Assembly (NCBI RefSeq): GCF_016862955.1
Contig: NZ_BONY01000022.1
Location: 62,001-126,000 of the forward strand
Length of the DNA stretch: 64,000 nucleotides
Origin: Rhizocola hellebori
GTDB taxonomy: Bacteria; Actinomycetota; Actinomycetes; Mycobacteriales; Micromonosporaceae
Direction of reading: 5' to 3'
The position numbers and the translations under genes are program-made. The notes beneath the pieces are model-generated. The model saw only the letters and a list, made by a program, of their open reading frames with translations. It did no database searches and was not told where the DNA came from. Positions 50,868-59,380 of this stretch are shown piece after piece. Position 1 is the first letter of the stretch; the number at the start of each line of letters is the position of its first letter.

Positions 50868-51393
50868 CGCCTCCTCTCTGCCCCGTCAGCTGGTTGCCCA
50901 GCGCGGCCCGACCGCGGCTGAGCCAGCTCTTAACGGTGCCCTCGGCCACGCCCTCCTGCAAGGCGATCTCCGTGACCGAAAGCTGACCTAGGTAGTAGAG
51001 AACCACGGCGCGACGGTGATGCTCTGGAATCTGGGACAGCGCGCGGGTCAGCGCGACACGATCGGGTGACGGTCCTTCAACGTGTTCCTCCCGCTGTTTG
51101 CGTAAGAAGTTCACGGCTGTCTTCTGCTTGCGGAACCTGCTCGTGGCCAGGTTCCAGGCCACCCGGCGCACCCAGGCGAGCGGCTCGGCGTATTCGCTGA
51201 CGGTCTTCCACCTGCTGAACGCGCGACAGAACGCTTCCTGGACCAGGTCCTGAGCCTCGTGCTGGTCGCCGAGGTAGGCATAGATCTGCACGGTGAGCCG
51301 CAGATAATTGGCCGAGTAGAACTCGTCGAAGTCGGGCAGGGACTCCGCAGCCGGTACAGGTTTTGGCGCCGCATGGGCCATCACGACCGTCAC
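50857..51393 (-). CDS. RNA polymerase sigma factor, SigE family (ECF)
   Basis: A 178-residue ECF sigma factor. Region 2 (residues about 22-95) includes FDEFYSANYLRLTVQIYAYLGDQHEAQDLVQEAFCRAFSRW and PLAWVRRVAWNLATSRFR; region 4 (about 115-170) includes LSQIPEHHRRAVVLYYLGQLSVTEIALQEGVAEGTVKSWLSRGRAAL, the promoter -35-binding helix-turn-helix. The SigE-family designation rests on overall similarity to the small ECFs common in actinomycetes. GTG start at 51393 with GGAGG upstream; ATG 51381 is an alternative. Its membrane partner follows with an 11-bp overlap. Confidence 0.9.
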   Translation of the reverse strand: MTVVMAHAAPKPVPAAESLPDFDEFYSANYLRLTVQIYAYLGDQHEAQDLVQEAFCRAFSRWKTVSEYAEPLAWVRRVAWNLATSRFRKQKTAVNFLRKQREEHVEGPSPDRVALTRALSQIPEHHRRAVVLYYLGQLSVTEIALQEGVAEGTVKSWLSRGRAALGNQLTGQRGGDDA

Positions 51394-51484
51394 ACTGTCC
51401 TTCCTCCCTGGGTAGATGACTGCCAGACGTGTGAGGCGGGTCAGCGGTTGCAGTAATGCTGGCGCGTGCGAAGCAGAATCTGGA

Positions 51485-52222
51485 TCAGTCGAGGGTGGGT
51501 CGTTTGGGCAGGATTCCGTCGCCGGACGAGCGCCCGGTGAGCCGGCGTTTGATCCATGGCGCGAGGTGTTTGCCGGCCCAGATCACGTCGGCGGTGCGGG
51601 CGGCCGGCCACGATTTGCGGGCCGGCCATGGCGGAATGTCCCACCAGGTCGGCTCCACCTCGAGGCCCAGCACGGTGAGCACGTGCGCCGCGGTGCGCCG
51701 GTGGCCCGCGGCCGACATGTGCAGGCGATCGATGCTCCACAGCGCCGGGTTGGCGTACTCGTCGTCGCCCCAGAGGTTGACCAGCTTCGCGCCATGGCGC
51801 TGCGCGGTCTCCCCCACCGATTTGTTGAGGTATTGGATCCTCGGCGCGATCATCTTGTTGCCCGGCAACCGGGCCATCACGTCAGCGAACCGGAATACCA
51901 GCACATCGGCCCCACTGTCGCGAAGCCGTTTGATCACACCGTCGTAGCGCTGCATCAGGCTGGGTGGGTCGCAGTGCCGGCGCAGGACGTCGTTGCCACC
52001 GGCCGCGAAGCTGACCAGGTCTGGTTTCATGGCCAGCGCGGCGGGTACCTGCTCGACCGCCACCGCGTCGAAGAGCTTGCCGCGGATGGCGAGGTTGGCG
52101 TACTTCGCGCCCAGCCGATCGGCGACCAGATCGGCCCAACCCCTATACGTGCCATCCGGATATGGGTCGTCCAGCCCCTCGGTAAAGCTGTCCCCCACCG
52201 CTACATACCTGCTCCAAGCCAC
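51485..52222 (-). CDS. SGNH/GDSL hydrolase
   Basis: About 245 residues. VAWSRYVAVGDSFTEGL has block I with the catalytic Ser in GDSFTEG; FAAGGNDVLRRH has block III with Gly-Asn-Asp; and IDRLHMSAAGHRRTA has block V with the catalytic Asp and His. The family includes esterases and carbohydrate deacetylases; no signal peptide is seen, so it is cytoplasmic. The GTG at 52222 gives the usual family start, while an ATG at 52243 adds seven residues. It is divergent from the DsbA-type gene. Confidence 0.88.
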   Translation of the reverse strand: MAWSRYVAVGDSFTEGLDDPYPDGTYRGWADLVADRLGAKYANLAIRGKLFDAVAVEQVPAALAMKPDLVSFAAGGNDVLRRHCDPPSLMQRYDGVIKRLRDSGADVLVFRFADVMARLPGNKMIAPRIQYLNKSVGETAQRHGAKLVNLWGDDEYANPALWSIDRLHMSAAGHRRTAAHVLTVLGLEVEPTWWDIPPWPARKSWPAARTADVIWAGKHLAPWIKRRLTGRSSGDGILPKRPTLD

Positions 52223-52287
52223 GCAGCGTAGTTTGGCACACACCCGTTTTCGGGAATCGCCTCCGCTCTGCGGCAGTTGCCACCTGC

Positions 52288-52941
52288 GTGGAGATTGAGA
52301 TTTATTCCGACGTTGTCTGCCCCTGGTGCTGGATCGGTGAACGGCGCCTGCTCAAGGCGCTCTCCTCGTTCTCCGACGAGGCCGTGACGCTCAAATGGCG
52401 CGCCTTCCAGCTGGACCCGTCGGCCGAATCCGCCGGAATCCCGCTCGTGCAATGGCTTGGCCGTCGCTACGGCGGGGAGGCCAACGCGCGGCGCATGTTC
52501 GCCAATGTGACCAACGTCGCCGAGGCCGAGGGCCTCACCATGCACTTCGACGACGCTGTGAGCGCCAACACCTTCGACGCGCATCGGCTCATCTGGTGGT
52601 CCGGCGCGGAAGGCGGCGATCAGCGTCCCATGGTCGAAGCTCTGCATCGCGCCCACTTCACCGACGGTTTGGACATCGGTGACCGCGACGTCATCTCCTC
52701 GCTCACGCCGTCGCCAACACTCACTCGAAAGTTCTTGAGTTCACAAGAGGGTGTCGAGGAGGTTCGGGCGGAGCTGCGGGCCGGCCGCCAGCTGGGTATC
52801 ACCGGCGTGCCTACCTTCGTCTTCGATGGCCGGGCGGCGATCAGCGGCGCGCAGGACCCGTCCACGTTCCGCGACATCCTGTCCTCTTTGGAAGTCGAGC
52901 CGGTGGCGGGCGATGCGTGCGCCATTGACGACCATTGTTGA
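52288..52941 (+). CDS. DsbA family oxidoreductase (FrnE-like)
   Basis: A 217-residue thioredoxin-fold protein. MEIEIYSDVVCPWCWIGERRL has the active-site CPWC, followed by the inserted helical region and TGVPTFVFDGRAAISGAQ, which holds the cis-Pro. This is the FrnE/2-hydroxychromene-2-carboxylate-isomerase-like group of DsbA proteins found in the cytoplasm of actinomycetes. GTG start at 52288, with no obvious ribosome binding site, so it may be leaderless. parS lies 10 bp past its stop. Confidence 0.9.
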   Translation: MEIEIYSDVVCPWCWIGERRLLKALSSFSDEAVTLKWRAFQLDPSAESAGIPLVQWLGRRYGGEANARRMFANVTNVAEAEGLTMHFDDAVSANTFDAHRLIWWSGAEGGDQRPMVEALHRAHFTDGLDIGDRDVISSLTPSPTLTRKFLSSQEGVEEVRAELRAGRQLGITGVPTFVFDGRAAISGAQDPSTFRDILSSLEVEPVAGDACAIDDHC

Positions 52942-52950
52942 CAATGTTGA

Positions 52951-52966
52951 TGTTTCACGTGAAACG
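52951..52966. promoter_or_regulatory. parS centromere-like site (ParB binding)
   Basis: TGTTTCACGTGAAACG matches the bacterial parS consensus TGTTTCACGTGAAACA at 15 of 16 positions, about 11 kb from dnaN. parS sites cluster near the origin and are bound by ParB. A small palindrome CATTGT-TG-ACAATG (52933-52946) lies just before it. Confidence 0.92.
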
Positions 52967-53031
52967 ATATTGTTCACTGTTGATGATTGATCTATAGTCT
53001 TGCCGACATCTCTGTCGCATGTGGAGGTCGG

Positions 53032-53514
53032 ATGACCACATTCGCCTCAGACCGTGTCCATGACACGGTTGCCCACCTCAGCTACCGCTGTCCCCAGGGA
53101 TGGCTGCTCGGCACCGATCCGCTCGACTCCCCCTTTTCCACTTCGATCACGAACGGCACCGGAGCCATCGTCGTTTCCGGACGGTGGGACGACCTTCCCA
53201 CCGACGCGCCGTCCGGCGATGAGCTGATCGCGGGCGCGGCCTGGCTTGCCTCCGAGTACGGCGAGTTCTTCCTGCCGTTCGACGGCAACCGGACCAACGT
53301 GGTCATCGAGAACGCGAATGTCGCCGGCCGCCCGGCCGCTCGAGCCGGGTACGGGCTGGTGTTCGACCCCGACGCACGCGACCCCGCCTACATCCGCGTG
53401 CTGGTAGTGGCTCTGACTGGCGACCTCGTTTCCTTCCTGCTGGCGGTCGGGCCCGACGCCGAACGCCACGTCTTCGACGGCATCCTCGCTAGCACCCAGG
53501 TCCTCACCCCGTGA
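53032..53514 (+). CDS. Hypothetical protein
   Basis: A 160-residue protein opening MTTFASDRVHDTVAHLSYRCPQGWLLG, with beta-rich middle segments (GTGAIVVSGRWDDLP, NRTNVVIENANVAGRPAARAGYGLVF, AYIRVLVVALTGDLVSFLLAVGPDAER). It looks like a single alpha/beta domain, possibly of the type found in mycobacterial LpqN-like proteins, but I am not sure. The ATG follows TGGAGGTCGG at good spacing, so the longer upstream reading from 52987 is rejected. A strong terminator follows. Confidence 0.72.
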   Translation: MTTFASDRVHDTVAHLSYRCPQGWLLGTDPLDSPFSTSITNGTGAIVVSGRWDDLPTDAPSGDELIAGAAWLASEYGEFFLPFDGNRTNVVIENANVAGRPAARAGYGLVFDPDARDPAYIRVLVVALTGDLVSFLLAVGPDAERHVFDGILASTQVLTP

Positions 53515-53533
53515 CACCCTCTCGTTGATGTGG

Positions 53534-53567
53534 GCGCCACCCCGGAGTCGTCGCTCCGGGGTGGCGC
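53534..53567. terminator. Hairpin terminator after the gene at 53032
   Basis: A perfect 14-bp inverted repeat (53534-53547 and 53554-53567) with a 6-base loop lies 19 bp after the stop codon. Confidence 0.85.
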
Positions 53568-53744
53568 ATTCCCCCACCCCCGGAGAGCAGGAAGCCTAGC
53601 GATCGCGGTCCACACACCCCCGTTATCCCGCAGCCGACCGGAATACCGCCTTGTATAGCGCGCGTCGTTTTGTCCTGACCCATCGCTGTTTTGAGCTGCG
53701 GGGACCGAACGACCGTATTGTGGGAGTAGCATCTTGCACACCAG

Positions 53745-53789
53745 CCAACTGGTAGGCCAACCGGTAACGGTGGGCCAGCGGGTAGGCCA
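53745..53789. repeat. Two 15-bp direct repeats upstream of an XRE regulator
   Basis: CCAACTGGTAGGCCA (53745-53759) and CCAGCGGGTAGGCCA (53775-53789) differ at two positions and are spaced exactly 30 bp apart, about three helical turns. They end 15 bp before the ATG of the XRE-TPR gene. Related half-elements (ACCGGTAACGGT, GGGCC) lie between them. They look like regulator-binding iterons. Confidence 0.55.
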
Positions 53790-53804
53790 TTGGGAGGTGG
53801 CGTG

Positions 53805-55130
53805 ATGCCGGCCGACTTGTCGCTAGGCCCGCTCATCGCCCTGCGCCGGCGTGAGCTGGGTAAGAGTCAGGAAAGACTCGCCGAGCAGATCTGTGCCGCG
53901 TCCGGCCGGATGACCGTGACCAAGAACGAGATTTCCCGCTATGAGCGGGAAGAGCGCGTTCCCTCGGCTGATTCCTTGCGCCACTTGGCTATCGCCCTCG
54001 ACCTGCCGCTGGACAAATTGGAACGTGCCGCTGCACGTGCGCGGGCTCAAAGAAGAAAGCAGGAACCAGCCCCTTCAGCCGTTACCGTTGATGACAACGG
54101 TCTCTATGGCGAGGAGGTCGAGACGGAACGTCGTCAGGTCATGAGAAGCCTGGCAGCCGCGAGTTTGGTCGTCGCCGGGTGGCCTGTTGGTGCCCGCGCC
54201 GGGGTCGATCTCCCTCGCCGGATCACCCCCGAGCACGTGGCCGAGCTTCGGGAAGCGACCAATCTCTACCGCGGCTGGGTGAGCAGACACGGCGGTGGAG
54301 GCATCCGCCAGCACGTCAGCACCCTGCTCGAGCAGGCGAGCATGATGCACAGCGCCGCCACCGACGATGCCGTGCGACGGGAGCTTCTCGACAGCATCGC
54401 CGATCTGGCCGGCCTGGGGGCCTACATCTCCCGCGATCTCGAGGAGCACACCGACGCGCGCGAGATGTACCAGCTGGCACTGCAAGCCGCCAAGGCCGCC
54501 GGCGACCGCCACCTCGGCGCCCACCTCATCGTCCGGATGGCCGGGCACAACATCGAGCTGAAGCAACCCGAAGACACCCTCGGTCTGCTCGACGCTGCCC
54601 AGCACGCGGCGAAATCCGTTCTCGGCCATGGCGAGCGGGCCAACCAGCTGTGTATCAAGGCGTGGGCCAATGCCCAGCGCGGCGACGCCGAGGCGGTCAA
54701 ACGCGCGGTCGGCGAGGCGGAGCAGGAATTCGTCCGCGCCGAGGGCTCGGTCTCCCGTGAATGGGGCCGTCAGCACGTCACCGAGGCCGAGCTTTACAGC
54801 CTCACCGGGGCGGCCTATGTGGACCTGGCCCGCAAGAGCGCCAAGCACGCTCCACTCGCGATCGAACGCTTGAAAAAAGCCATCTCTTTGCGCGGCCCGG
54901 CCAACGCCCGCAACCGCACCCTCGACATGGTCAGCCTCGCGGAGGCGCTATTCGCCTTGGGCGAGTTCGAGGAGTGCCGCAAGGTCGCCGCTCAAGCTGG
55001 CTCTCAGATCGACCAGCTGGCCTCTAACCGGCTCACCCGCCGCCTCGCCGAGCTCAACGAGCGCATCAACGCCGGGCCGGGCCTTCGCCCCGCGTTTCCC
55101 AGCCAGGCCGCCAAACCAAACCTCGCCTGA
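53805..55130 (+). CDS. XRE-family regulator with TPR-like C-terminal domain
   Basis: A 441-residue protein. The helix-turn-helix lies near residues 5-70 (LGPLIALRRRELGKSQERLAEQICAASGRMTVTKNEISRYEREERVPS). A linker includes a hydrophobic stretch around residues 115-135 (RRQVMRSLAAASLVVAGWPVG). The rest is TPR-like (ADLAGLGAYISRDLEEHTDAREMYQLALQAAKAAGD; KRAVGEAEQEFVRAEG; LEEFEECRKVAAQAGS). The ATG at 53805 follows GGAGGTGGCGTG. Proteins of this layout are common actinomycete regulators of development or secondary metabolism. The repeats just upstream suggest autoregulation. Confidence 0.87.
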   Translation: MPADLSLGPLIALRRRELGKSQERLAEQICAASGRMTVTKNEISRYEREERVPSADSLRHLAIALDLPLDKLERAAARARAQRRKQEPAPSAVTVDDNGLYGEEVETERRQVMRSLAAASLVVAGWPVGARAGVDLPRRITPEHVAELREATNLYRGWVSRHGGGGIRQHVSTLLEQASMMHSAATDDAVRRELLDSIADLAGLGAYISRDLEEHTDAREMYQLALQAAKAAGDRHLGAHLIVRMAGHNIELKQPEDTLGLLDAAQHAAKSVLGHGERANQLCIKAWANAQRGDAEAVKRAVGEAEQEFVRAEGSVSREWGRQHVTEAELYSLTGAAYVDLARKSAKHAPLAIERLKKAISLRGPANARNRTLDMVSLAEALFALGEFEECRKVAAQAGSQIDQLASNRLTRRLAELNERINAGPGLRPAFPSQAAKPNLA

Positions 55131-55238
55131 GCGCGCCTTCCCCACGACAGTCTTCGCCGCCGGCAACTCGGCCAGCGAGTCAGAAGACGAGACACTCGCG
55201 GAATTTGGGCTGCGCAATGACTGGTCGACAATCTTCGG

Positions 55239-55311
55239 TGGAGCCTAGGAGAATCGAACTCCTAACCCCCGCCTTGCAAAGGCGGTGCTCTGCCAATTGA
55301 GCTAAGGCCCC
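55239..55311 (-). tRNA. tRNA-Ala (anticodon TGC)
   Basis: On the minus strand the acceptor stem begins GGGGCCT (55311-55305) and pairs with AGGCTCC (55246-55240), discriminator A at 55239. The anticodon is TGC (plus-strand gca at 55276-55278) in a stem CCGCC/GGCGG. CCA is not encoded. The gene sits close to tRNA-Ile, a classic gyrA-proximal pair in actinobacteria. Confidence 0.95.
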
Positions 55312-55318
55312 GCTGCGC

Positions 55319-55447
55319 CTAGCGCAGGTCTGGTGCGGTAGTCGCCTCGTGCCACAAGGCGCGCTCGTCGCTATTTGCCTTTATCTTCTTCGCCACCAGA
55401 ACAACTGCGACTCCGATGCCGGCAAGGACAACGAGCTTCTTCCACAT
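55319..55447 (-). CDS. DLW-39 family small protein
   Basis: A 42-residue gene between the two tRNAs. A basic start (MWKKLVVLAGIGVAVVLVAKK) with one short hydrophobic segment is followed by NSDERALWHEATTAPDLR, matching the ALW...DLR tail of the DLW-39 family found at this position in actinobacteria. GAGG lies eight bases upstream of the ATG at 55447. The function is unknown; the segment would insert in or lie against the membrane. Confidence 0.85.
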   Translation of the reverse strand: MWKKLVVLAGIGVAVVLVAKKIKANSDERALWHEATTAPDLR

Positions 55448-55473
55448 GATGGCCACCTCTATAAGCGCGCGAG

Positions 55474-55547
55474 TGGGGCTAGAAAGAATCGAACTTTCGA
55501 CCTCAGAGTTATCAGCTCTGCGCTCTAACCGACTGAGCTATAGCCCC
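55474..55547 (-). tRNA. tRNA-Ile (anticodon GAT)
   Basis: The minus-strand acceptor begins GGGGCTA (55547-55541) and ends TAGCCCC (55481-55475), discriminator A at 55474. The anticodon GAT corresponds to plus-strand atc at 55511-55513 in a stem CAGAG/CTCTG. CCA is not encoded. It follows the DUF3566 gene in the transcription direction of gyrA. Confidence 0.95.
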
Positions 55548-55604
55548 TCAGCGACAACGAACCTTACCTCACTGTCCCGGGATCTCCCAAACCAGTAAGC
55601 GCGC

Positions 55605-55643
55605 GTCGTGGTGGCGATGTCAAAAGAACATCGCCACCACGAC
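55605..55643. terminator. Terminator of the gyrA-DUF3566 operon
   Basis: A perfect 16-bp inverted repeat (55605-55620 and 55628-55643) with a 7-base loop lies 18 bp past the DUF3566 stop, in front of the tRNA genes. Confidence 0.9.
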
Positions 55644-55661
55644 AAACGCGGAGTGTTTGGG

Positions 55662-56405
55662 CTACTCCCGCTCGGCCAGCGTCACTTCGACGCCACCCAC
55701 GAGATCGGCACAAACGTTGTAGACGAAGGCTCCAAGAGTCATCAGCGCGGTGAAGAGCACCACGTTGATCGCACCCAGGATCGCGGAGACACCGATGACG
55801 CCACCGGCCGTGATCTTGAATGCGTCTCCACCGCCGCCGTTCGAGGTGAACAGCTCGGCCAGCGTCTTGTTCAAGGAGTCGAAGACATCCATCGCGTCGA
55901 GGGCCAGATAGAGCACCGAGGTCGCGACGATGATGACGACGAGAAGCACGAACGAGACGGCGAACGAGAACTTCATCACCGACCAAGGGTCGACCCGCTT
56001 GATGCTCAGGCGAGCCCGGCGCGGGCCGCGAGAAGCACCCGTGGTCACGCCCGTGCGGGCGGCACGCACCGCCTCGGTGACGCGGACAGCTCCGGCAGTG
56101 GCGCTGTTGACCACGGAACGCAGGGTCGCTGCACCCATAGCGGTGCGCCCAATCGGAGTGCCGGTTCTCAGCGGCGGCTTCTCCTCCTCCGCCGGGGCCG
56201 GCATGCCAGCTGGGCGGGTGAACGCGGCCGCGGCCTGCGGTTCGGCTGCGACAGCGGAAGCGGGATCAGCGGGGACCGACGCACGGCCAACGGCCGCTTT
56301 GCCCGCCGCCTCAGGAGCAGCCGCAGCCTCTGGCTTCTTGGCTTCCTGCTCGGCGGGGTCGGCCGGAGTCCCCGCGGTCTCCGACATCGCCTGTGTCTCG
56401 GTCAT
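55662..56405 (-). CDS. DUF3566 membrane protein
   Basis: A 247-residue protein. A long Ala/Pro/Glu-rich N-terminal region (residues about 1-120, low complexity) precedes the DUF3566 domain: ARLSIKRVDPWSVMKFSFAVSFVLLVVIIVATSVLYLALDAMDVFDSLNKTL..., with two transmembrane helices (about 145-168 and 215-235) and the extracellular AFKITAGGVIGVSAILGAINVVLFTALMTLGAFVYNVCADLVGGVEVTLAE. It is conserved directly downstream of gyrA in actinobacteria. Its ATG follows AGGA inside the gyrA stop region, three bases away, so it is cotranscribed. Function unknown. Confidence 0.92.
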   Translation of the reverse strand: MTETQAMSETAGTPADPAEQEAKKPEAAAAPEAAGKAAVGRASVPADPASAVAAEPQAAAAFTRPAGMPAPAEEEKPPLRTGTPIGRTAMGAATLRSVVNSATAGAVRVTEAVRAARTGVTTGASRGPRRARLSIKRVDPWSVMKFSFAVSFVLLVVIIVATSVLYLALDAMDVFDSLNKTLAELFTSNGGGGDAFKITAGGVIGVSAILGAINVVLFTALMTLGAFVYNVCADLVGGVEVTLAERE

Positions 56406-56408
56406 GCA

Positions 56409-58886
56409 TTAGTCCTGTTCGTCCGGCTCGTCGGCATTACGAGCAATGGCGACGAGGGTCACGCCTTCTGGGAGGTCCATCAGCTTGACACCCATTGTGT
56501 TCCTATCGCGCGTCCTGCGCACTGGCTTCACCGGAGTACGAATAACTCCGCCATTACTTGTGATAGCGAAGAGCTCGTCTTCCGGGCTGATAACGACTGC
56601 GCCAACCAGTCCGCCACGGCGTTCTGTGATCTTTGCAGTCAGGACGCCCTTACCCCCACGCCCCTGGATTGGATACTCGTCGATCGGAGTGCGTTTGGCA
56701 TATCCGCCATTGGTTGCCACCAAGACGTCCATTCCGTCGCGGACGACCTCCATAGCAAGCAACACGTCACCATCACCAAACCGCATTCCGATAACACCCG
56801 AGGTAGCACGGCCCATCGGCCGCAGCGCCTCATCGGTGGCGTTGAACCGGATGGCTTGAGCCTGCTTGCTCACCAGGAGAAGGTCATCCTCCGCGGCGAT
56901 CAGCGCAGCACCCACGAGTTCGTCTTCGTCACGCAGGTTGATGGCGATAATGCCACCTGAGCGGTTGGAGTCGAACTCCGCCAGCGCGGTTTTCTTCACG
57001 AGTCCATTCTTGGTCGCCAGAACCAAATATGGGGCCACATCGTAGTTCTGGATCTGAATTACCTGGGCGATCTGCTCATCGGGCTGGAACGCGAGCAGGT
57101 TGGCGACGTGCTGACCCTTCGCGACCCGCGAGGCCTCGGGCAGCTCGTAAGCCTTGGCCCGGTAGACCCGGCCCTTGTTGGTGAAGAAGAGCAGCCAGTC
57201 GTGGGTCGAGCTGACGAAGAAGTGGCTGACGATGTCGTCCTGGCGCAGGGTCGCACCGGAAACGCCCTTGCCACCACGCTTCTGCGAACGATAGAGGTCC
57301 ATCTTGGTGCGCTTGGCGTAGCCGGTGCGGGTGATGGTGACCACGACCTCCTCGCGCGCGATGAGGTCCTCCATGGAGACCTCGCCGTCGAACGGGACGA
57401 TCTTCGTGCGGCGCTCGTCGCCCCACTTGCTCACGATTTCCCCGAGCTCGTCGGAGATGATCTTACGCTGGCGCTCGGGCTTGGCGAGGATGTCCTGCAG
57501 ATCGCGGATCTCAATCTCGATCTTGGCGAGCTCGTCGACGATCTTCTGGCGCTCCAGGGCGGCCAGGCGGCGCAGCTGCATGTCGAGGATCGCGGTCGCC
57601 TGGATCTCGTCGACCTCGAGTAGCTCCATGAGGCCTTGGCGGGACGCCTCCACCGTCGGCGAGCGCCGGATCAGGGCGATGACCTCGTCAAGCATGTCGA
57701 GCGCCTTGACCAGACCGCGCAAGATGTGCGCGCGTTCCTCGGCCTTGCGCAGCCGGTAGGCCGTGCGCCGCTGGATGACCTCGATCTGGTGCGCCACGTA
57801 GTAGCGCAGGAACTGCGCCAGGTTGAGCGTGCGCGGCACCCCGTCGACGAGGGCCAGCATGTTGGCGCCGAACGTCTCCTGCAGCTGCGTGTGCTTGTAG
57901 AGGTTGTTCAGCACCACCTTCGCCACGGCATCGCGCTTGAGCACGAGAATCAGGCGCATGCCGGTGCGGCCGCTCGACTCGTCACGGATGTCGGCGATGC
58001 CGGCGAGCTTGCCCTCCTTGACCAGCTCAGCCACGCGCTCCGCGAGGTTGTCCGGATTTACTTGGTACGGCAGCTCGGTAACCACCAAGCAGGCCCGCCC
58101 GCGCTTGTCCTCCTCGACCTCGACCACAGCGCGCATCCGGATCGACCCGCGACCGGTCCTGTACGCCTCCTCGATCACCGAGGTGCCCACAATGAGGCCT
58201 CTGGTCGGGAAGTCGGGTCCCTTAACGATCTTCAGCGCCGCTTCCAGCGTCTCCGCCTCGTCGGCCTCCGGATGCTCAAGGCACCACTGCACCGCGGCGC
58301 CGATCTCGCGCAGGTTGTGCGGCGGGATCTTCGTCGCCATGCCAACCGCGATGCCCTCGGACCCGTTGACGAGCAGGTTCGGGAAGCGGGCCGGCAGGAT
58401 CGTCGGCTCCTGGTTGCGGCCGTCGTAGTTGGGGATGAAGTCGACCGAGTCCTCGTCAATGTCCCGCAGCAACTCCATCGCCAGCGGAAATAGACGACAT
58501 TCGGTGTACCGCATGGCGGCGGCCGGGTCGTTGCCTGGTGAGCCGAAGTTTCCGTTGCCATCGATCAGCGGATAGCGCAGTGACCAGGGCTGGGCCATGC
58601 GAACGAGCGAGTCGTAGATGGCGGTGTCGCCGTGCGGGTGGTAGTTACCCATGACCTCGCCGACGACGCGCGCGCACTTGAAGTAGCCGCGATCGGGGCG
58701 GAAGCCGCCGTCGTACATGGCGTAGAGAATTTTGCGGTGAACCGGCTTGAGACCGTCGCGGACGTCGGGCAGGGCCCGGCCGACGATGACGCTCATCGCA
58801 TAGTCGAGGTAGGAGCGCTGCATCTCCACCTCGAGACCGACTGGCTCTACCCGCCCGTGATCATGGGTGTCTGGCGTCTCTGTCAC
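56409..58886 (-). CDS. gyrA: DNA gyrase subunit A
   Basis: An 825-residue type IIA topoisomerase subunit. Catalytic Tyr127 is in [11 protein letters not shown]; the quinolone-resistance region reads [20 protein letters not shown], with Thr at the position of E. coli Ser83 and Asp at Asp87; the C-terminal pinwheel has the GyrA box QKRGGKG. GTG start at 58886 with AGAAGGA eight bases upstream. It introduces negative supercoils only with GyrB, which is not found next to it. It is cotranscribed with DUF3566. Confidence 0.97.
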   Translation of the reverse strand: MTETPDTHDHGRVEPVGLEVEMQRSYLDYAMSVIVGRALPDVRDGLKPVHRKILYAMYDGGFRPDRGYFKCARVVGEVMGNYHPHGDTAIYDSLVRMAQPWSLRYPLIDGNGNFGSPGNDPAAAMRYTECRLFPLAMELLRDIDEDSVDFIPNYDGRNQEPTILPARFPNLLVNGSEGIAVGMATKIPPHNLREIGAAVQWCLEHPEADEAETLEAALKIVKGPDFPTRGLIVGTSVIEEAYRTGRGSIRMRAVVEVEEDKRGRACLVVTELPYQVNPDNLAERVAELVKEGKLAGIADIRDESSGRTGMRLILVLKRDAVAKVVLNNLYKHTQLQETFGANMLALVDGVPRTLNLAQFLRYYVAHQIEVIQRRTAYRLRKAEERAHILRGLVKALDMLDEVIALIRRSPTVEASRQGLMELLEVDEIQATAILDMQLRRLAALERQKIVDELAKIEIEIRDLQDILAKPERQRKIISDELGEIVSKWGDERRTKIVPFDGEVSMEDLIAREEVVVTITRTGYAKRTKMDLYRSQKRGGKGVSGATLRQDDIVSHFFVSSTHDWLLFFTNKGRVYRAKAYELPEASRVAKGQHVANLLAFQPDEQIAQVIQIQNYDVAPYLVLATKNGLVKKTALAEFDSNRSGGIIAINLRDEDELVGAALIAAEDDLLLVSKQAQAIRFNATDEALRPMGRATSGVIGMRFGDGDVLLAMEVVRDGMDVLVATNGGYAKRTPIDEYPIQGRGGKGVLTAKITERRGGLVGAVVISPEDELFAITSNGGVIRTPVKPVRRTRDRNTMGVKLMDLPEGVTLVAIARNADEPDEQD

Positions 58887-58911
58887 TTAGTGCATCCTTC
58901 TCGGAACTGTC

Positions 58912-59075
58912 TGTGGATAACCCTGTGGAAGCTGTGGATAAACGCGGGGCTCACATGGTCAGGAGGCGGCCATCTTTCGCGCTGCGCTGGATGAAGGAGC
59001 GCTGGGACTCGCCGAAAGTCGCTCTGGCCGGGCCGGGCCTGGTCGACCGCGTTATCCACAACCTCGTTATCCACA
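58912..59075. promoter_or_regulatory. Cluster of four perfect DnaA boxes upstream of gyrA
   Basis: Two TGTGGATAA (58912-58920 and 58933-58941) and, in the opposite orientation, two TTATCCACA (59052-59060 and 59067-59075) form two pairs facing each other, in a 494-bp gap (58887-59380) with no convincing gene. All four match the DnaA-box consensus TTATCCACA exactly. The spacing within pairs is 21 and 15 bp. A related TTGTCCACA at 60064-60072 is inside a gene. Confidence 0.8.
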
Positions 59076-59380
59076 ACCTGCTGGACGAGGTGATGCAGAC
59101 CGCGCCCGGCTCTGGGCCGTTCTCTTCGCTGCTGCCAGCCACGCGTATCCCCTTCATATGAAGTCTCGCCGCAATCCTACTGGGCGCCCCCGACAACCGT
59201 GCGCTGGCGGCACCGTACGGGTACCTGAGAAGTCCGTAGCCGCTCGAATGGCTCCCTCCGCAACTCCCCCCACATGCAACGGGCGAGGCCTTGGCACTGT
59301 CGGACGTTCAGGGGGTCGCGCAACACCGCCTTTATGCCGTAAGTTGCGCTCGGCCCAGTACTGCAGGAAAGAGGGCATTG

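Noticed and set aside
58951..59196. 82-codon minus-strand frame over the DnaA-box region
   Set aside because: Two DnaA boxes simply translate as LWITR repeats; the composition is not protein-like and no ribosome binding site is seen.
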